50,403 nt of DNA, taken from the NCBI GenBank assembly GCA_023230525.1, contig JALNXE010000024.1:1-50403 (forward strand), given 5' to 3'. The notes under the pieces are model-generated. The model had not been told where the DNA came from, ran no database searches, and worked only from the letters and a program-made list of their open reading frames with translations. Positions within the stretch are counted from its first letter, which is position 1; every line of letters starts with the position of its first letter. Of this stretch, positions 35,650 to 43,762 are shown piece after piece. The translations under genes and the position numbers were made by a program. The DNA comes from Desulfobulbaceae bacterium (lineage in GTDB: Bacteria; Desulfobacterota; Desulfobulbia; Desulfobulbales; SURF-16).

Positions 35650-37171
35650 GGTCTTTCTCGCTTCCCGTAGCAGGTAAAGTCGCAAGGTAGCGGAGGGCCC
35701 GCAGTCCCGGCATAAAGAAATAGCCCCCGCCCAGCACCGTGACAAATTGCGGCAGTTGGCAGGTTTTCCGCACCGGGCCGGTGGGATCCGGGCGTCTGAA
35801 GGTATCCGTCGGCTCGCCATTGGCCAGCGGTTCCCGCGTGCCCAGCAGGGGGTCCCTTTCCTGTTGCACACCGCCGAATTTGCCGCTCATCAGCCAGGCA
35901 TTCTGGACAAATTCAAATTGCCGGGAAATGCTGGCGCCCAGGACGATGAACTGCAGGCCCCGTTCAGCGGCCGGCGCCTCCGGTTTGACGGCATCTTCCG
36001 GCGCCAGCAGGGGGCCATAGCTGCGGCCGCGCCGCAGCAGACGATGGAATCGCGAGGAGGCGACAAGGTCTTCATCCGCCCGTTTCCGGCCGAAGCCGAG
36101 AATTTTCAGCAGGCGGGAAAGAAAGCCGGTGACCCCCGGCGGCAAATCGCCGCTACGGGGGTTGGCCCGGCGAATATGGGCGCTGATCGGGCAATGATGC
36201 CCCTGTACGTCAAGGTCGTAAGTGAAATGGTTGGATGGCGCATCAGGCGGGATGCCGGGGATGTCCTCGCCCACCGGCGGCGTAAGCGGCGCGCCGTCAC
36301 GCTGTCTGCCCACCATCTTTGCCGCCAGTTCTTCGCGTTTTTCCGGCACCGAACCGGCCGCCTTATCAAGAAATTGCCAGAAGCCGGGAACATCCTGATG
36401 CAGCTGCCGGATGACCAGATACGACCCGTTGCGCCCGAAATCCTTGAGCGCCGGGGCATCCTCGGCATCGGGCAGTCCTGCCGCCAGTCCGTCCTCCCGG
36501 GGATCGATGAGCGGCCGCGAGGTATACAGCCCGTACTCATTGGGGTAGCCGAGCACCACTTCGCCGGCGGACAGCAGGTTGGAGTAGCGGTCGCGCTCAT
36601 GCAGGTCCGTGCTTTGCCGGCGTTCCCAGTCGATCACCGGCTGACTGATGCCATCGGCAAAGCCGAAGGGTTCGAGGGCGCCGATATAGTTGGTCGGCAG
36701 GATGACGCGGACCCGGAAGGCAGCTCTAAACCCTTCGCTTTCCACGCTTTTTCGCCAGGCCTCCATCTCCCCCGGACGGGCATAGAGCAGGAGCATGATA
36801 TCGGGCATCTGCTCCTGGTTCCCTCCCCACTGCCAGTGTGGCGGGGCATTGCCGAGGATGTCTCCCAGGCGGCGGGAGCGGCTTTCGTCTCCGGCCATGC
36901 CGGTGATGAACTCATCGGAAAAACCGTCAAGCAGCGATTGCCTGAGTCCCATGGTCTGCAACCCCGTTGCCGAAAAGGCTATCTGCAGGGCCGTCGCCGG
37001 TGGCGGGCTTGCGGCCACGGCATTAGTGACCGGAGCTGTCGCCAGCCACCGCCTGGCCACCGCCGCGTCGCTGATATCGAGCAGCATGAAACAGGATTCG
37101 GTCAATTTGCCGTAGCCGAAGCGCAACAGCCCCTGCAGGTCGTCAAATTCAAAGCCGGTTGACTTTTCCAT
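35642..37171 (-). CDS. DyP-type (dye-decolourising) haem peroxidase, large form
   Basis: The 509-residue protein starts MEKSTGFEFDDLQGLLRFGY, matching the usual DyP opening. ATG 37171 is chosen over 37177 and further upstream Mets for its spacing from GGGGAG. Key residues are GFADG at 170-174 (the GxxDG motif with catalytic Asp173), the proximal His332 in CPISAHIRRANPR and the Arg-rich RLLRRG near 377-382. The C-terminal part includes FVQNAWLMSGKFGG. It has no Tat signal. It may reduce peroxides or lipid hydroperoxides made by neighbouring gene products. Confidence 0.9.
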   Translation of the reverse strand: MEKSTGFEFDDLQGLLRFGYGKLTESCFMLLDISDAAVARRWLATAPVTNAVAASPPPATALQIAFSATGLQTMGLRQSLLDGFSDEFITGMAGDESRSRRLGDILGNAPPHWQWGGNQEQMPDIMLLLYARPGEMEAWRKSVESEGFRAAFRVRVILPTNYIGALEPFGFADGISQPVIDWERRQSTDLHERDRYSNLLSAGEVVLGYPNEYGLYTSRPLIDPREDGLAAGLPDAEDAPALKDFGRNGSYLVIRQLHQDVPGFWQFLDKAAGSVPEKREELAAKMVGRQRDGAPLTPPVGEDIPGIPPDAPSNHFTYDLDVQGHHCPISAHIRRANPRSGDLPPGVTGFLSRLLKILGFGRKRADEDLVASSRFHRLLRRGRSYGPLLAPEDAVKPEAPAAERGLQFIVLGASISRQFEFVQNAWLMSGKFGGVQQERDPLLGTREPLANGEPTDTFRRPDPTGPVRKTCQLPQFVTVLGGGYFFMPGLRALRYLATLPATGSEKDHE

Positions 37172-37185
37172 CGCCATTCTCCCCT

Positions 37186-38487
37186 TCAGATCAGGCTCAG
37201 CCATTCGCGGATTGCCGACTCGCTGGACTGGCGCACCTCCACCCCCTGCCGGATCAGGCTGTTGCGCCATAAATCAAAGGCGGTCAGCCCAGGGTAGGCC
37301 TTGTACCAGACCTCGGAGGGCAACTGATGCCGCCGCAGGACGTATTTGAAGTGCTGCTCCTGTTCGGCCCCCTTTTTCAGCAGCCACCGGGTGGCGGGAT
37401 ACCCCACGCCGTTGCTGAAGACCAGGTTCAGCCCCCAGGCAACCTTGTTAATAAAATCGTCCATATAGCTCTCAAGGCTGCCGTCATAGTTGCTGGCGAA
37501 GAACAAACTCCGGTTGTGGTCGACCAGTACCCAGCGGGCAAAGTGGATGCTCTTTACCCGGGTGAGATAGCCTCGGTTGTAAATATGCCTGGTGGAATAG
37601 TCGAGCAGCAGCAGCGCCGTCTTGAGCAGCAGCAAGCGGAATAGCCCCGGTTTCACATCACCCAGCACGTTGAACTGGTTGGTCACGTCATGATCTTCCA
37701 GCACGGAGAGCTGGCGGATATGCTCACGTTCCGGCCGGATGACGATTTCCGGGTCCGAGCGTTCCAGCATACGTAAACGCCAGGCCAGAAAAGGCGCGGC
37801 AACCAGCAGCAGGGGAGACAGCAGCAGTAAAAGCAGCGGTACGCCGATCTTGTGCAGCCAGTTGTTGATCAGCCAGCCGAGCGGGGTCGGTTCCGGCGGG
37901 GTGAGGGTCAGCCGCTTCTCCGCCTTTTCAATTTCCACATGAGTGAGCAGCTTCTGGCGGATGGCCCGGTAATTGTCCCGGCCCACCTCGGTGACGATTT
38001 TTTCTAAACAGGCCGCCAGACTCTGATGCAGGGCCGCCTCTTCACGCACCTGTTTGACCGTGCGGCCAAGCCAGTTGACGTAATTCGCCCGGGGCCGGAT
38101 ACTGTGGGCCTGCATCCAGACCCGCAGGTCGTTTTCCCCGCTAAACCCTGCGCAGAAGGAAAATATCTTTTTCAGCCCCGGCCCGGCATGGGCGGCGAGT
38201 TCCGCTAAGAAACTCCGGCCGTCACCGTCGAAATCGCCCAGAAAGGCCAGGGAGGGAACCCACTCGTGGGGCGGCAGTCCGTATTCTCCGATATCATCTG
38301 CGGTATGCAATTCCAGGATGACAAAGCGGGCCACGTGCAGCCGGTCGAACCGGCCGAAGGGGACCAGGCTGTTTGCCGGATCGACCTGGCCGGGGGCCTT
38401 ATTCATCGAGCGCAGCAGGGTGCGCAGGCCTTCAATGTGCCCGTCACGAATGGGAGCGATAATGAGAAAGGTGGACTGAGGAGTCAT
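37186..38487 (-). CDS. Membrane-associated protein of unknown function paired with the DyP peroxidase
   Basis: The 433-residue protein starts MTPQSTFLIIAPIRDGHIEG. The N-terminal about 100 residues look like a ferredoxin-like alpha/beta unit (HVARFVILELHTADD, FLGDFDGDGRSF), echoing the fold of DyP halves. A strongly hydrophobic stretch near 217-240 (GVPLLLLLLSPLLLVAAPFL) is probably membrane-spanning. The C-terminal half contains LVDHNRSLFFASNYDGSLES and a second region with many aromatic residues. Its repeated beta-alpha-beta style suggests a two-domain DyP/chlorite-dismutase-like relative without obvious haem ligands. Family not recognised. It ends 14 bp before the DyP gene. Confidence 0.65.
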   Translation of the reverse strand: MTPQSTFLIIAPIRDGHIEGLRTLLRSMNKAPGQVDPANSLVPFGRFDRLHVARFVILELHTADDIGEYGLPPHEWVPSLAFLGDFDGDGRSFLAELAAHAGPGLKKIFSFCAGFSGENDLRVWMQAHSIRPRANYVNWLGRTVKQVREEAALHQSLAACLEKIVTEVGRDNYRAIRQKLLTHVEIEKAEKRLTLTPPEPTPLGWLINNWLHKIGVPLLLLLLSPLLLVAAPFLAWRLRMLERSDPEIVIRPEREHIRQLSVLEDHDVTNQFNVLGDVKPGLFRLLLLKTALLLLDYSTRHIYNRGYLTRVKSIHFARWVLVDHNRSLFFASNYDGSLESYMDDFINKVAWGLNLVFSNGVGYPATRWLLKKGAEQEQHFKYVLRRHQLPSEVWYKAYPGLTAFDLWRNSLIRQGVEVRQSSESAIREWLSLI

Positions 38488-38503
38488 GGGTTCGGTTCCA
38501 CTC

Positions 38504-38956
38504 CTAGAGCATTTGCCTGGTCAGGGCAAAATCGAGGATGCGTTTTTTCCCCCACCACACCTTGCCCAGGTAGACGCCTGGTTCCACCTCGCGGATCTCA
38601 TCGCGGATAGCCTTGGCAACAAAGGAGGTTCTGGAATAATCGATGACAATGGTTTCCTTGCCGTCGAGCCAGCTTTTGTCCAGATAGACCTTGGCGACAA
38701 TGGAGCGCAGGCCGAACGGGGATATTTTATTGAGCAGAATGCCTGCCTGGTGATCCGGGCAGAACAGATCGAAAACCTTCCCTTTCCAGGCAAAAATCCG
38801 GGAAAACCAGGCCACAAATTTTGCAAACACCGAGCCCGCCAGAATGGCGGTGCCGTAAGTATTGCCGGTGGGAATCGTGCCGGCTTCGCTGTTGCTATAG
38901 ATTTCGTCGAGTTCTCTGCGGGACTTGTTCAGCCAGGTTCGGATAGTGGGGTGCAT
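38504..38956 (-). CDS. 150-residue protein of unknown function between catalase-like and membrane-protein genes
   Basis: It starts MHPTIRTWLNKSRRELDEIY at ATG 38956, supported by AAGGAG about 10 nt upstream and a 5-bp gap after the catalase-like stop. The middle (GNTYGTAILAGSVFAKFVAW) and the ending (YSRTSFVAKAIRDEI, VYLGKVWWGKKRILDFAL) look like a small beta barrel with a lipocalin-like feel, which could bind a hydrophobic ligand. This is a guess from strand pattern only. Confidence 0.65.
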   Translation of the reverse strand: MHPTIRTWLNKSRRELDEIYSNSEAGTIPTGNTYGTAILAGSVFAKFVAWFSRIFAWKGKVFDLFCPDHQAGILLNKISPFGLRSIVAKVYLDKSWLDGKETIVIDYSRTSFVAKAIRDEIREVEPGVYLGKVWWGKKRILDFALTRQML

Positions 38957-38961
38957 GGTGG

Positions 38962-39912
38962 TTACTCCTTGTTTCGCAGTTGGGCGGCACGGACATAAAC
39001 CAGCCGCCGGACCTCGTTCATCCTGCCCAGTGGGGCATGGGCCGCCAGGCACTGCCAGGGATTGAAACTGCTGCGCTCGCAGTCTGCCAGGGATTGCGGA
39101 TCAGCAAAATCCTGATTGGCAATGGTGATGGTTGCCACCGTCTGAAACGGCGTTTGGCCTTCATCCCAGATAACCGAGGCGTCCTCAATGGGCATGGTGT
39201 TTGGATCCGTCTGACGCTGCACGCCGAAATGAAAAGAGGCCTCGCCCTGCTGCAGATGCGCCCTGATGGCGGCGCGCAACTGGTTTTCTCCGGCCTCCAC
39301 CACCTGGGTGGTCGTGTAGGTCGAGCAGGGGGTCACCGAGTATTTGACCGCCAGGCCGCCTGTTTCGCCCAGACGAAAGGGGACGGTGCTCCAGTAGCGG
39401 ATATCCAGCGGACTCAGATGCTTTTGCTGGGCCTTGAGGACGATGGCAAGTGATTGCAGGTGGGGGTTGAAGGGATTGAGGAAAAAACCGAGTTCCTTGC
39501 CCGCCTTTCTGGCGCGGATAAAGGCCAGAAAGTCCTCGGGCGTGGCGACAAAAAGCGCGGGGTAACTGTTTAATAGGAAATCCTGGACCCCGGGCTCCCC
39601 CCAGAGAACCGGGCCAGGGACATTCATTACCCGGATCGACAGGCCGCGGATATCCTTTTTCGAGTCATCCCGGTTGCTGGCGCTGGCAAAGCGCAGCATG
39701 GCGGGATAACTGGCCGCTTGGGCGAAAAGTCCGTGCCGCAGTTGGGCGGGGATATTGTTATGCACCGTAAATTCCGCGTGCAGGCAGGCAATGGTTTTCG
39801 CCTGATTGAACCTGGGGATGACGCCGTTTTCCTTTTCGGCCAGGGTGACGGCCTCGATGCCCTCAATCATCTGGGCAACCAGTTCGTCAATGGTTTGCTG
39901 CTTCGCCGGCAT
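38962..39912 (-). CDS. Catalase-fold haem protein (catalase-related family), copy 1
   Basis: The 316-residue protein starts MPAKQQTIDELVAQMIEGIE at ATG 39912, with a perfect AGGAGGT ribosome binding site. It has a distal His in ACLHAEFTV (His45), LRFASASNRDDSKKDIRGLS, FNPWQCLAAHAPLGRMN near 283-299, and the RxxxY pair Arg302/Tyr306 as proposed proximal ligand. It is shorter and clearly different in sequence from the second copy at 34453, so the two likely have different substrates or form a heteromer. It follows the dioxygenase gene by 31 bp, the order expected for enzymes acting on its hydroperoxide product. Confidence 0.82.
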   Translation of the reverse strand: MPAKQQTIDELVAQMIEGIEAVTLAEKENGVIPRFNQAKTIACLHAEFTVHNNIPAQLRHGLFAQAASYPAMLRFASASNRDDSKKDIRGLSIRVMNVPGPVLWGEPGVQDFLLNSYPALFVATPEDFLAFIRARKAGKELGFFLNPFNPHLQSLAIVLKAQQKHLSPLDIRYWSTVPFRLGETGGLAVKYSVTPCSTYTTTQVVEAGENQLRAAIRAHLQQGEASFHFGVQRQTDPNTMPIEDASVIWDEGQTPFQTVATITIANQDFADPQSLADCERSSFNPWQCLAAHAPLGRMNEVRRLVYVRAAQLRNKE

Positions 39913-39943
39913 TGTCGTTACCTCCTGCTCGTCCGTCCGATTT

Positions 39944-42805
39944 TTACTTTGTATCGCTGAATGCCGTATCCGTCTCGGCGGCGGGCAATGGTTTCCATTG
40001 CAGCGAATAGTACTCGCCCCGGTCCCTGGCCCAGGGGTCGAAGACGTTGACCACCTGCGCCAGCTGGGGCGCAAGTTCGGGCATGGTGCGCAGCAGCACC
40101 CGCTTCAGGGGCGAGACCTCCACCGCGTGGCCGTTGGATTTCTCCTTTTCCATCACCTTGCCGTCCGGGCCGTTGTCGATGACCCACTGGAGGCCAAGGG
40201 TGGTGTAGAACTCGGGCCGGAAGCTGGAGGTGAAGAAGCGGTCGCTGAAGAGCCGCCGGGAGGCATTGAGGATGAAGACCTGGAACTGGGTCTCGGAGAT
40301 GGCAAAGCCGTGGGGCCTGGTGAATTCCGACAGCCAGCCGACCACGGTGTCGAGGTCCTCGATGTTGTCCACCATGCTGTGGTCGGGGTGTCCGAGGCAG
40401 TCGTTGATGGGGGAGCCGTCATCGTTTTCCTGGGCCGAGGTGATGACCTTGGAGGCGTCGCATTGATGCTGGCCATAGACCTGGCGCAGCAGCCCCGCCA
40501 GCCGTTGCTGTTCGGCCCGCTCGGGGGAGTCTGCGGGCAGATGCCGGTCGATGAAGTCATCAAAACCCGTGAGGGTCTTGAGTCCATACTGCCGCCGGAA
40601 TTCGTTGAAGCGGGGAACTCCTTGCTCACGGCTGCGGATCAGGTCAAGGGCGGGGATGTCCATCTTGTTGGTGGCCGACTGCAGGCGCGGCAGGGTCAGG
40701 TTCTGCAGAAACAGCGGGTGGTTTTGCAGGGTCAGCAGCCCCAGCCGTTGCCGGCCCATGGAGAGCGCCCAGTTGGCCAGGCCCCGATCCTCCATCTCCG
40801 GGGTGGCTTTGCCGCGGAAGGTATCCACCACGGGAATTTTGTAGCGGATTACATTGGGGTCGGCGGTCCACTCCCGGTACTCGATGAGGTCGGGAACCAG
40901 GGCGTGCAGCCGGTAGACGTTGACGAATTCTTCCGGGAAGTTGAAAGGCGAGCCGAAATGGTTGGTGCCGCCATTGACGTGATCGGGGTTTTTCAGATCC
41001 CAGATATCGGTTTTCTTGGGGTCATACAGGGCAAAGATGGCGTCGTCCCTGTACACCCGGCTCCCCAGGCCGATGATGCCGGGGCCTGACGCCAGGACGG
41101 AATACCACTGGTTCTTTTTCCTGGCATCCTCGGATTTGCCGAAGTTGTTGACCACGATCTTTTCCAGGGCCGCCGAAGCCAGGTCCTTACCATGGAAGAA
41201 CCCGTTCCAGTTGGCATTCATCGCCAGGTACAGGGGCTCGTCGTAAAGAAGTTGCGGGGTCCATTCGGTGGTATGAATCTTGGCGATTTCCGCCGAGACG
41301 ACCAGGCGCGCCGCTTCGAATAGCTCGTCGGCCGAGACGTCCTGGTAGCGGATCACCTGATCGGCATGGGCGGGGTTGCGCAGGCCCGAGTCGGCGGTCG
41401 GGGTCAAAGCCGCCTGTTTGCGGAAGGCGTCCACGAAAAGGTTATGCTCGCGGGAGAAGAGGTTGTGATAGAAACTCATGCCGATGGACCAGTTATCCGG
41501 GAAGGCCGTGGCTTCCTGGCCGGTCCATTGCGGGTTGATCGGATCGCCGGGCTGGAACAGCGGCAGATACCCCTGCTTTTCGCCTTCGCCCGGCCGCTGG
41601 CCGAGGGGTTTGAGCAGCAGCTTGGCCGGGTCGGCCGGGTCGCGCTTGACCCGCTGGCGGGAAGTATCATCGAAGCCGTAGAGCTGCGAGGCGTCCCACC
41701 AGGCGGTGACGTTGTTGCTGGTGGTTTTGTAGGCGCGGGTCAGGTGCTCTTTGCCCTGGGAAGTGAAAGTGGCCGGCTCCGTGTCTTGGGCGATGTAGGC
41801 CCTGTCCATCCGGTCGCCGGGGCGGCAGCCCAGCCGGTCGATCTCTTCCTGGCTCAGGGGGTGCTCCGGCGTGCCGCAGCCCACCGGCATCATCTCGGGG
41901 CGATTGTGCCCTTCCTGGAGATGGTAGAACCAGTCGTGGGTCATGAACTGGATCCAGAAGGCGGCCAAGACATTGAAGAAGGGCGCTTTTTTATAGTCGC
42001 AGTTGGCCTCGGGCAAGTAGCCGGGCAGGCCCTGCCCCTCGTTACACTTGTCGGGCTCGGTTTGCTGCCGGGTGAAGAGAAGGCGGCTGATCACCTGGGG
42101 ATCGGGTTTCAGCAGTCCGAGACGGTCTCCGTGGCGGTTGCGGGCCAGCTCGTCTTTGCCCAGGTCCGGAAAGGTGGCTTCAAACTGCACGTTGCGGGCA
42201 AAGGGCTGGCCGGTGGAGCCCATGAGGGGATTTTTGATGTCATTGCAGATGCCGGTCAGCGCGCGGCCGCGGATCAGTTCCCCCTGGCAGAGTTGGGGAC
42301 CGTCGCCGCCCACCGCCTGATAATAGGGGTTGTCTTTCGGCAGGCGCATGGTGTCCCAGACGGTGAGGGCGGGTCCGTTCACGCCGTTGCGTCCCTCCAC
42401 GTAATCTTTGTAGGTGCCGCTGTTGTCGAACAGGTTGAACTTGATCAGCTCCATGCGCTGGTACTCGAGATCGAGCAGCGCGCCGTCGATCCCTCGGCCG
42501 TTGGGACGCAGGTGTCCGCCGATGGCATCGGTGCCGGGATAAAAGCTGACGGCGTCGGCCGTGGCCCAGTAGTTGGCCCAGTCCACATAGGGTGTGCGGC
42601 GAAAGGCCAGGGCGCGGTCGCCGCCGCGGCACTCGGCGGTATCCTCCTGGACCTTGCCGAGGAACCTCTCGGTGCGTTCATTGGCAACCGGCCGGAAACC
42701 GCTGTTCACCAGCTCGGCGCAGGCCTTCAGTTCCTTATGTGAGCTGGTGCAGCCAGCCAGCAAAAGCAGTGCTCCCATTCCAGCATATACTGTTTTTCGT
42801 TTCAT
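39944..42805 (-). CDS. Alpha-dioxygenase-like haem peroxidase lipoprotein (fatty-acid oxygenase)
   Basis: The 953-residue protein starts MKRKTVYAGMGALLLLAGC, a lipoprotein signal with Cys19. ATG 42805 has AAGGAG upstream. It belongs to the animal-type haem peroxidase superfamily and looks most like plant alpha-dioxygenase. Distal His290 is in FWIQFMTHDW, followed by TAWWDASQLYG and SREHN. KIHTTEWT (His511, Thr516) matches the substrate carboxylate-binding pair of alpha-DOX. VYRLHALVPD gives Tyr631 (radical) and proximal His634. DIPALDLIRSREQGVPRFNE follows, then SRRLFSDRFFTSSF with the Arg cluster. In alpha-DOX these residues 2-hydroperoxidise fatty acids with O2. The N-terminal about 200 residues are extra. 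It is the first gene of the operon. Confidence 0.85.
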   Translation of the reverse strand: MKRKTVYAGMGALLLLAGCTSSHKELKACAELVNSGFRPVANERTERFLGKVQEDTAECRGGDRALAFRRTPYVDWANYWATADAVSFYPGTDAIGGHLRPNGRGIDGALLDLEYQRMELIKFNLFDNSGTYKDYVEGRNGVNGPALTVWDTMRLPKDNPYYQAVGGDGPQLCQGELIRGRALTGICNDIKNPLMGSTGQPFARNVQFEATFPDLGKDELARNRHGDRLGLLKPDPQVISRLLFTRQQTEPDKCNEGQGLPGYLPEANCDYKKAPFFNVLAAFWIQFMTHDWFYHLQEGHNRPEMMPVGCGTPEHPLSQEEIDRLGCRPGDRMDRAYIAQDTEPATFTSQGKEHLTRAYKTTSNNVTAWWDASQLYGFDDTSRQRVKRDPADPAKLLLKPLGQRPGEGEKQGYLPLFQPGDPINPQWTGQEATAFPDNWSIGMSFYHNLFSREHNLFVDAFRKQAALTPTADSGLRNPAHADQVIRYQDVSADELFEAARLVVSAEIAKIHTTEWTPQLLYDEPLYLAMNANWNGFFHGKDLASAALEKIVVNNFGKSEDARKKNQWYSVLASGPGIIGLGSRVYRDDAIFALYDPKKTDIWDLKNPDHVNGGTNHFGSPFNFPEEFVNVYRLHALVPDLIEYREWTADPNVIRYKIPVVDTFRGKATPEMEDRGLANWALSMGRQRLGLLTLQNHPLFLQNLTLPRLQSATNKMDIPALDLIRSREQGVPRFNEFRRQYGLKTLTGFDDFIDRHLPADSPERAEQQRLAGLLRQVYGQHQCDASKVITSAQENDDGSPINDCLGHPDHSMVDNIEDLDTVVGWLSEFTRPHGFAISETQFQVFILNASRRLFSDRFFTSSFRPEFYTTLGLQWVIDNGPDGKVMEKEKSNGHAVEVSPLKRVLLRTMPELAPQLAQVVNVFDPWARDRGEYYSLQWKPLPAAETDTAFSDTK

Positions 42806-43010
42806 AGGATCTCTCCTTCCGGTTCTCTTGTCATGCCGCGTAATCACGCTGGCCTTCATTTTGACCAATCCGCAGGATATCATGGGGAGCAGCAGAGACC
42901 ACATGCGCCCTTGGTGTTTTGTCCTCGTCAAGGCCTCTGTCAAGCTCCTGGCCGGGTACCCCCTGCTCAAAAAACAAGCCTGGTTTAATAGCTTAAACGG
43001 CCATAACAAT

Positions 43011-43040
43011 TAGATACCTTTTTTCCGGATTACCTGTCAA
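43011..43040 (-). promoter_or_regulatory. Candidate promoter of the lipid-oxidation operon
   Basis: On the minus strand a perfect TTGACA (complement of 43035-43040) is followed after 18 bp by TATCTA (complement of 43011-43016), with an A/T-rich stretch upstream. It would leave a leader of about 200 nt before the ATG at 42805. The -10 is poor, so this is tentative. The 42806-43076 stretch holds no gene. Confidence 0.3.
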
Positions 43041-43076
43041 TTTATATCTGTCAGCTTAAAAAAAATATTTTTGCGG

Positions 43077-43220
43077 CAGGCAGGAAGCACTGGCCTGGTT
43101 AATTCCGGTGCCCGGCTGCCGTTGACCACCCGCCCGCAAATATCATGGCGTGCCTATGGCCTGGTCGGGAGAATCCGGAACGGAACATGGCAGGGGGATG
43201 GTGGTGAAAAGAGCGGATGA
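43077..43220 (+). pseudogene. Remnant of the 3' end of a U32-family gene
   Basis: The + frame reads QAGSTGLVNSGARLPLTT, then RPQISWRAYGLVGRI and RNGT, stopping with TGA at 218-220 of the 43 kb block. Compared with the intact U32 protein end, 17 of 29 residues from the shared NSG are identical (intact copy 28342-28428, remnant 43101-43187). No start codon or upstream U32 sequence is present. It lies in the same orientation as the intact gene, on the far side of the lipid-oxidation operon. Confidence 0.75.
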
Positions 43221-43335
43221 TGGGGGCTTGGGGTGGAGCAGTGATATTGGGGGCACCCACGCCGGAGCGTTTTGCACTTTTGTCTACACGGCTTCAAGAA
43301 ATCTGCCCCGGTCGCAGGTTGGCTGAATATTTGAA

Positions 43336-43530
43336 TTGAGCTTGATCTCAAAGCGAAAGGCCGGATCAGGAGGTTTTGCCGGCGGGCTGACCACCCGCAA
43401 GTTCGCCGGTCTTGCCCATGTCAGCCGCGCCACCGCCTACCGCGAAATTACCGATTTACTCGCCAAAGGAAATCTCCGGCAGAATCCCGGCGGCGGCCGC
43501 AGCGCCAGTTATGAGCTGGCTTGGGAATGA
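43336..43530 (+). pseudogene. C-terminal fragment of a Fic-family protein (winged helix)
   Basis: The visible 64 residues include LTTRKFAGLAHVSRATAYRE, then ITDLLAKGNLRQNPGGGRS and YELAW. This is the C-terminal winged-helix end common in Fic/DOC proteins. The catalytic Fic core is absent, and only a TTG could serve as start, so it is a remnant. Confidence 0.65.
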
Positions 43531-43581
43531 GAATTATGAGGGCCAGGGACGGTTTTCGGCCCGAATCTGGTGGCGCAAATG

Positions 43582-43762
43582 TTATACACTTTCTTTGAGT
43601 ATTTTAAGAATATGCTTCGCTTGAATCTTTGATTTCGTTATGTCGGGGAACTGGTTGCGATATTTTCGTTTCCAGATTCTGATACCAGTCATGTCTGCCG
43701 CCATGCCGAATAAAGACGCACCCCATTCCCTCAATTGCGCGGATTAAATCTATGCGCTTCAT
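43582..43762 (-). pseudogene. hicA: HicA-family toxin gene disrupted by a one-base frameshift
   Basis: ATG at 43762 overlaps the hicB stop by 4 nt. The product reads MKRIDLIRAIEGMGCVFIRH, then GGRHDWYQN and PVPRHNEIK, the HicA double-stranded-RNA-binding-like fold with its catalytic His in IRHGGRHDW. After NEIK the frame runs into a stop at 43604. A shift by one base restores the expected ending IQAKHILKILKESV with a stop at 43582. The toxin is therefore probably inactive or truncated, or the base is a sequencing error. Confidence 0.72.

Noticed and set aside
35650..35871. N-terminal extension of catalase copy 2 to 35871
   Set aside because: It lies fully inside the DyP gene and reads as Arg/Cys-rich out-of-frame sequence; the ATG at 35649 fits the family.
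35747..37162. Long open frame (471 codons) on the + strand opposite the DyP gene
   Set aside because: It is antisense to a gene with clear DyP motifs; long open antisense frames are common in GC-rich coding DNA, and its translation shows no domain or ribosome binding site.
39913..40074. N-terminal extension of catalase copy 1 to 40074
   Set aside because: It overlaps the dioxygenase 3' end; ATG 39912 has a perfect ribosome binding site.
41366..42742. Long open frame (458 codons) on the + strand opposite the dioxygenase gene
   Set aside because: It mirrors codon bias of the real gene and has no recognisable motif.
39944..42805. Catalase-peroxidase (KatG) identity for the large haem protein
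   Set aside because: It lacks the KatG motifs and instead has the distal HDW, REHN and Tyr-x-x-His motifs of the animal-type/alpha-DOX superfamily.
42806..43009. N-terminal extension of the dioxygenase to 43009
   Set aside because: The lipoprotein signal and ribosome binding site at 42805 mark the true start; the extension is just open frame.
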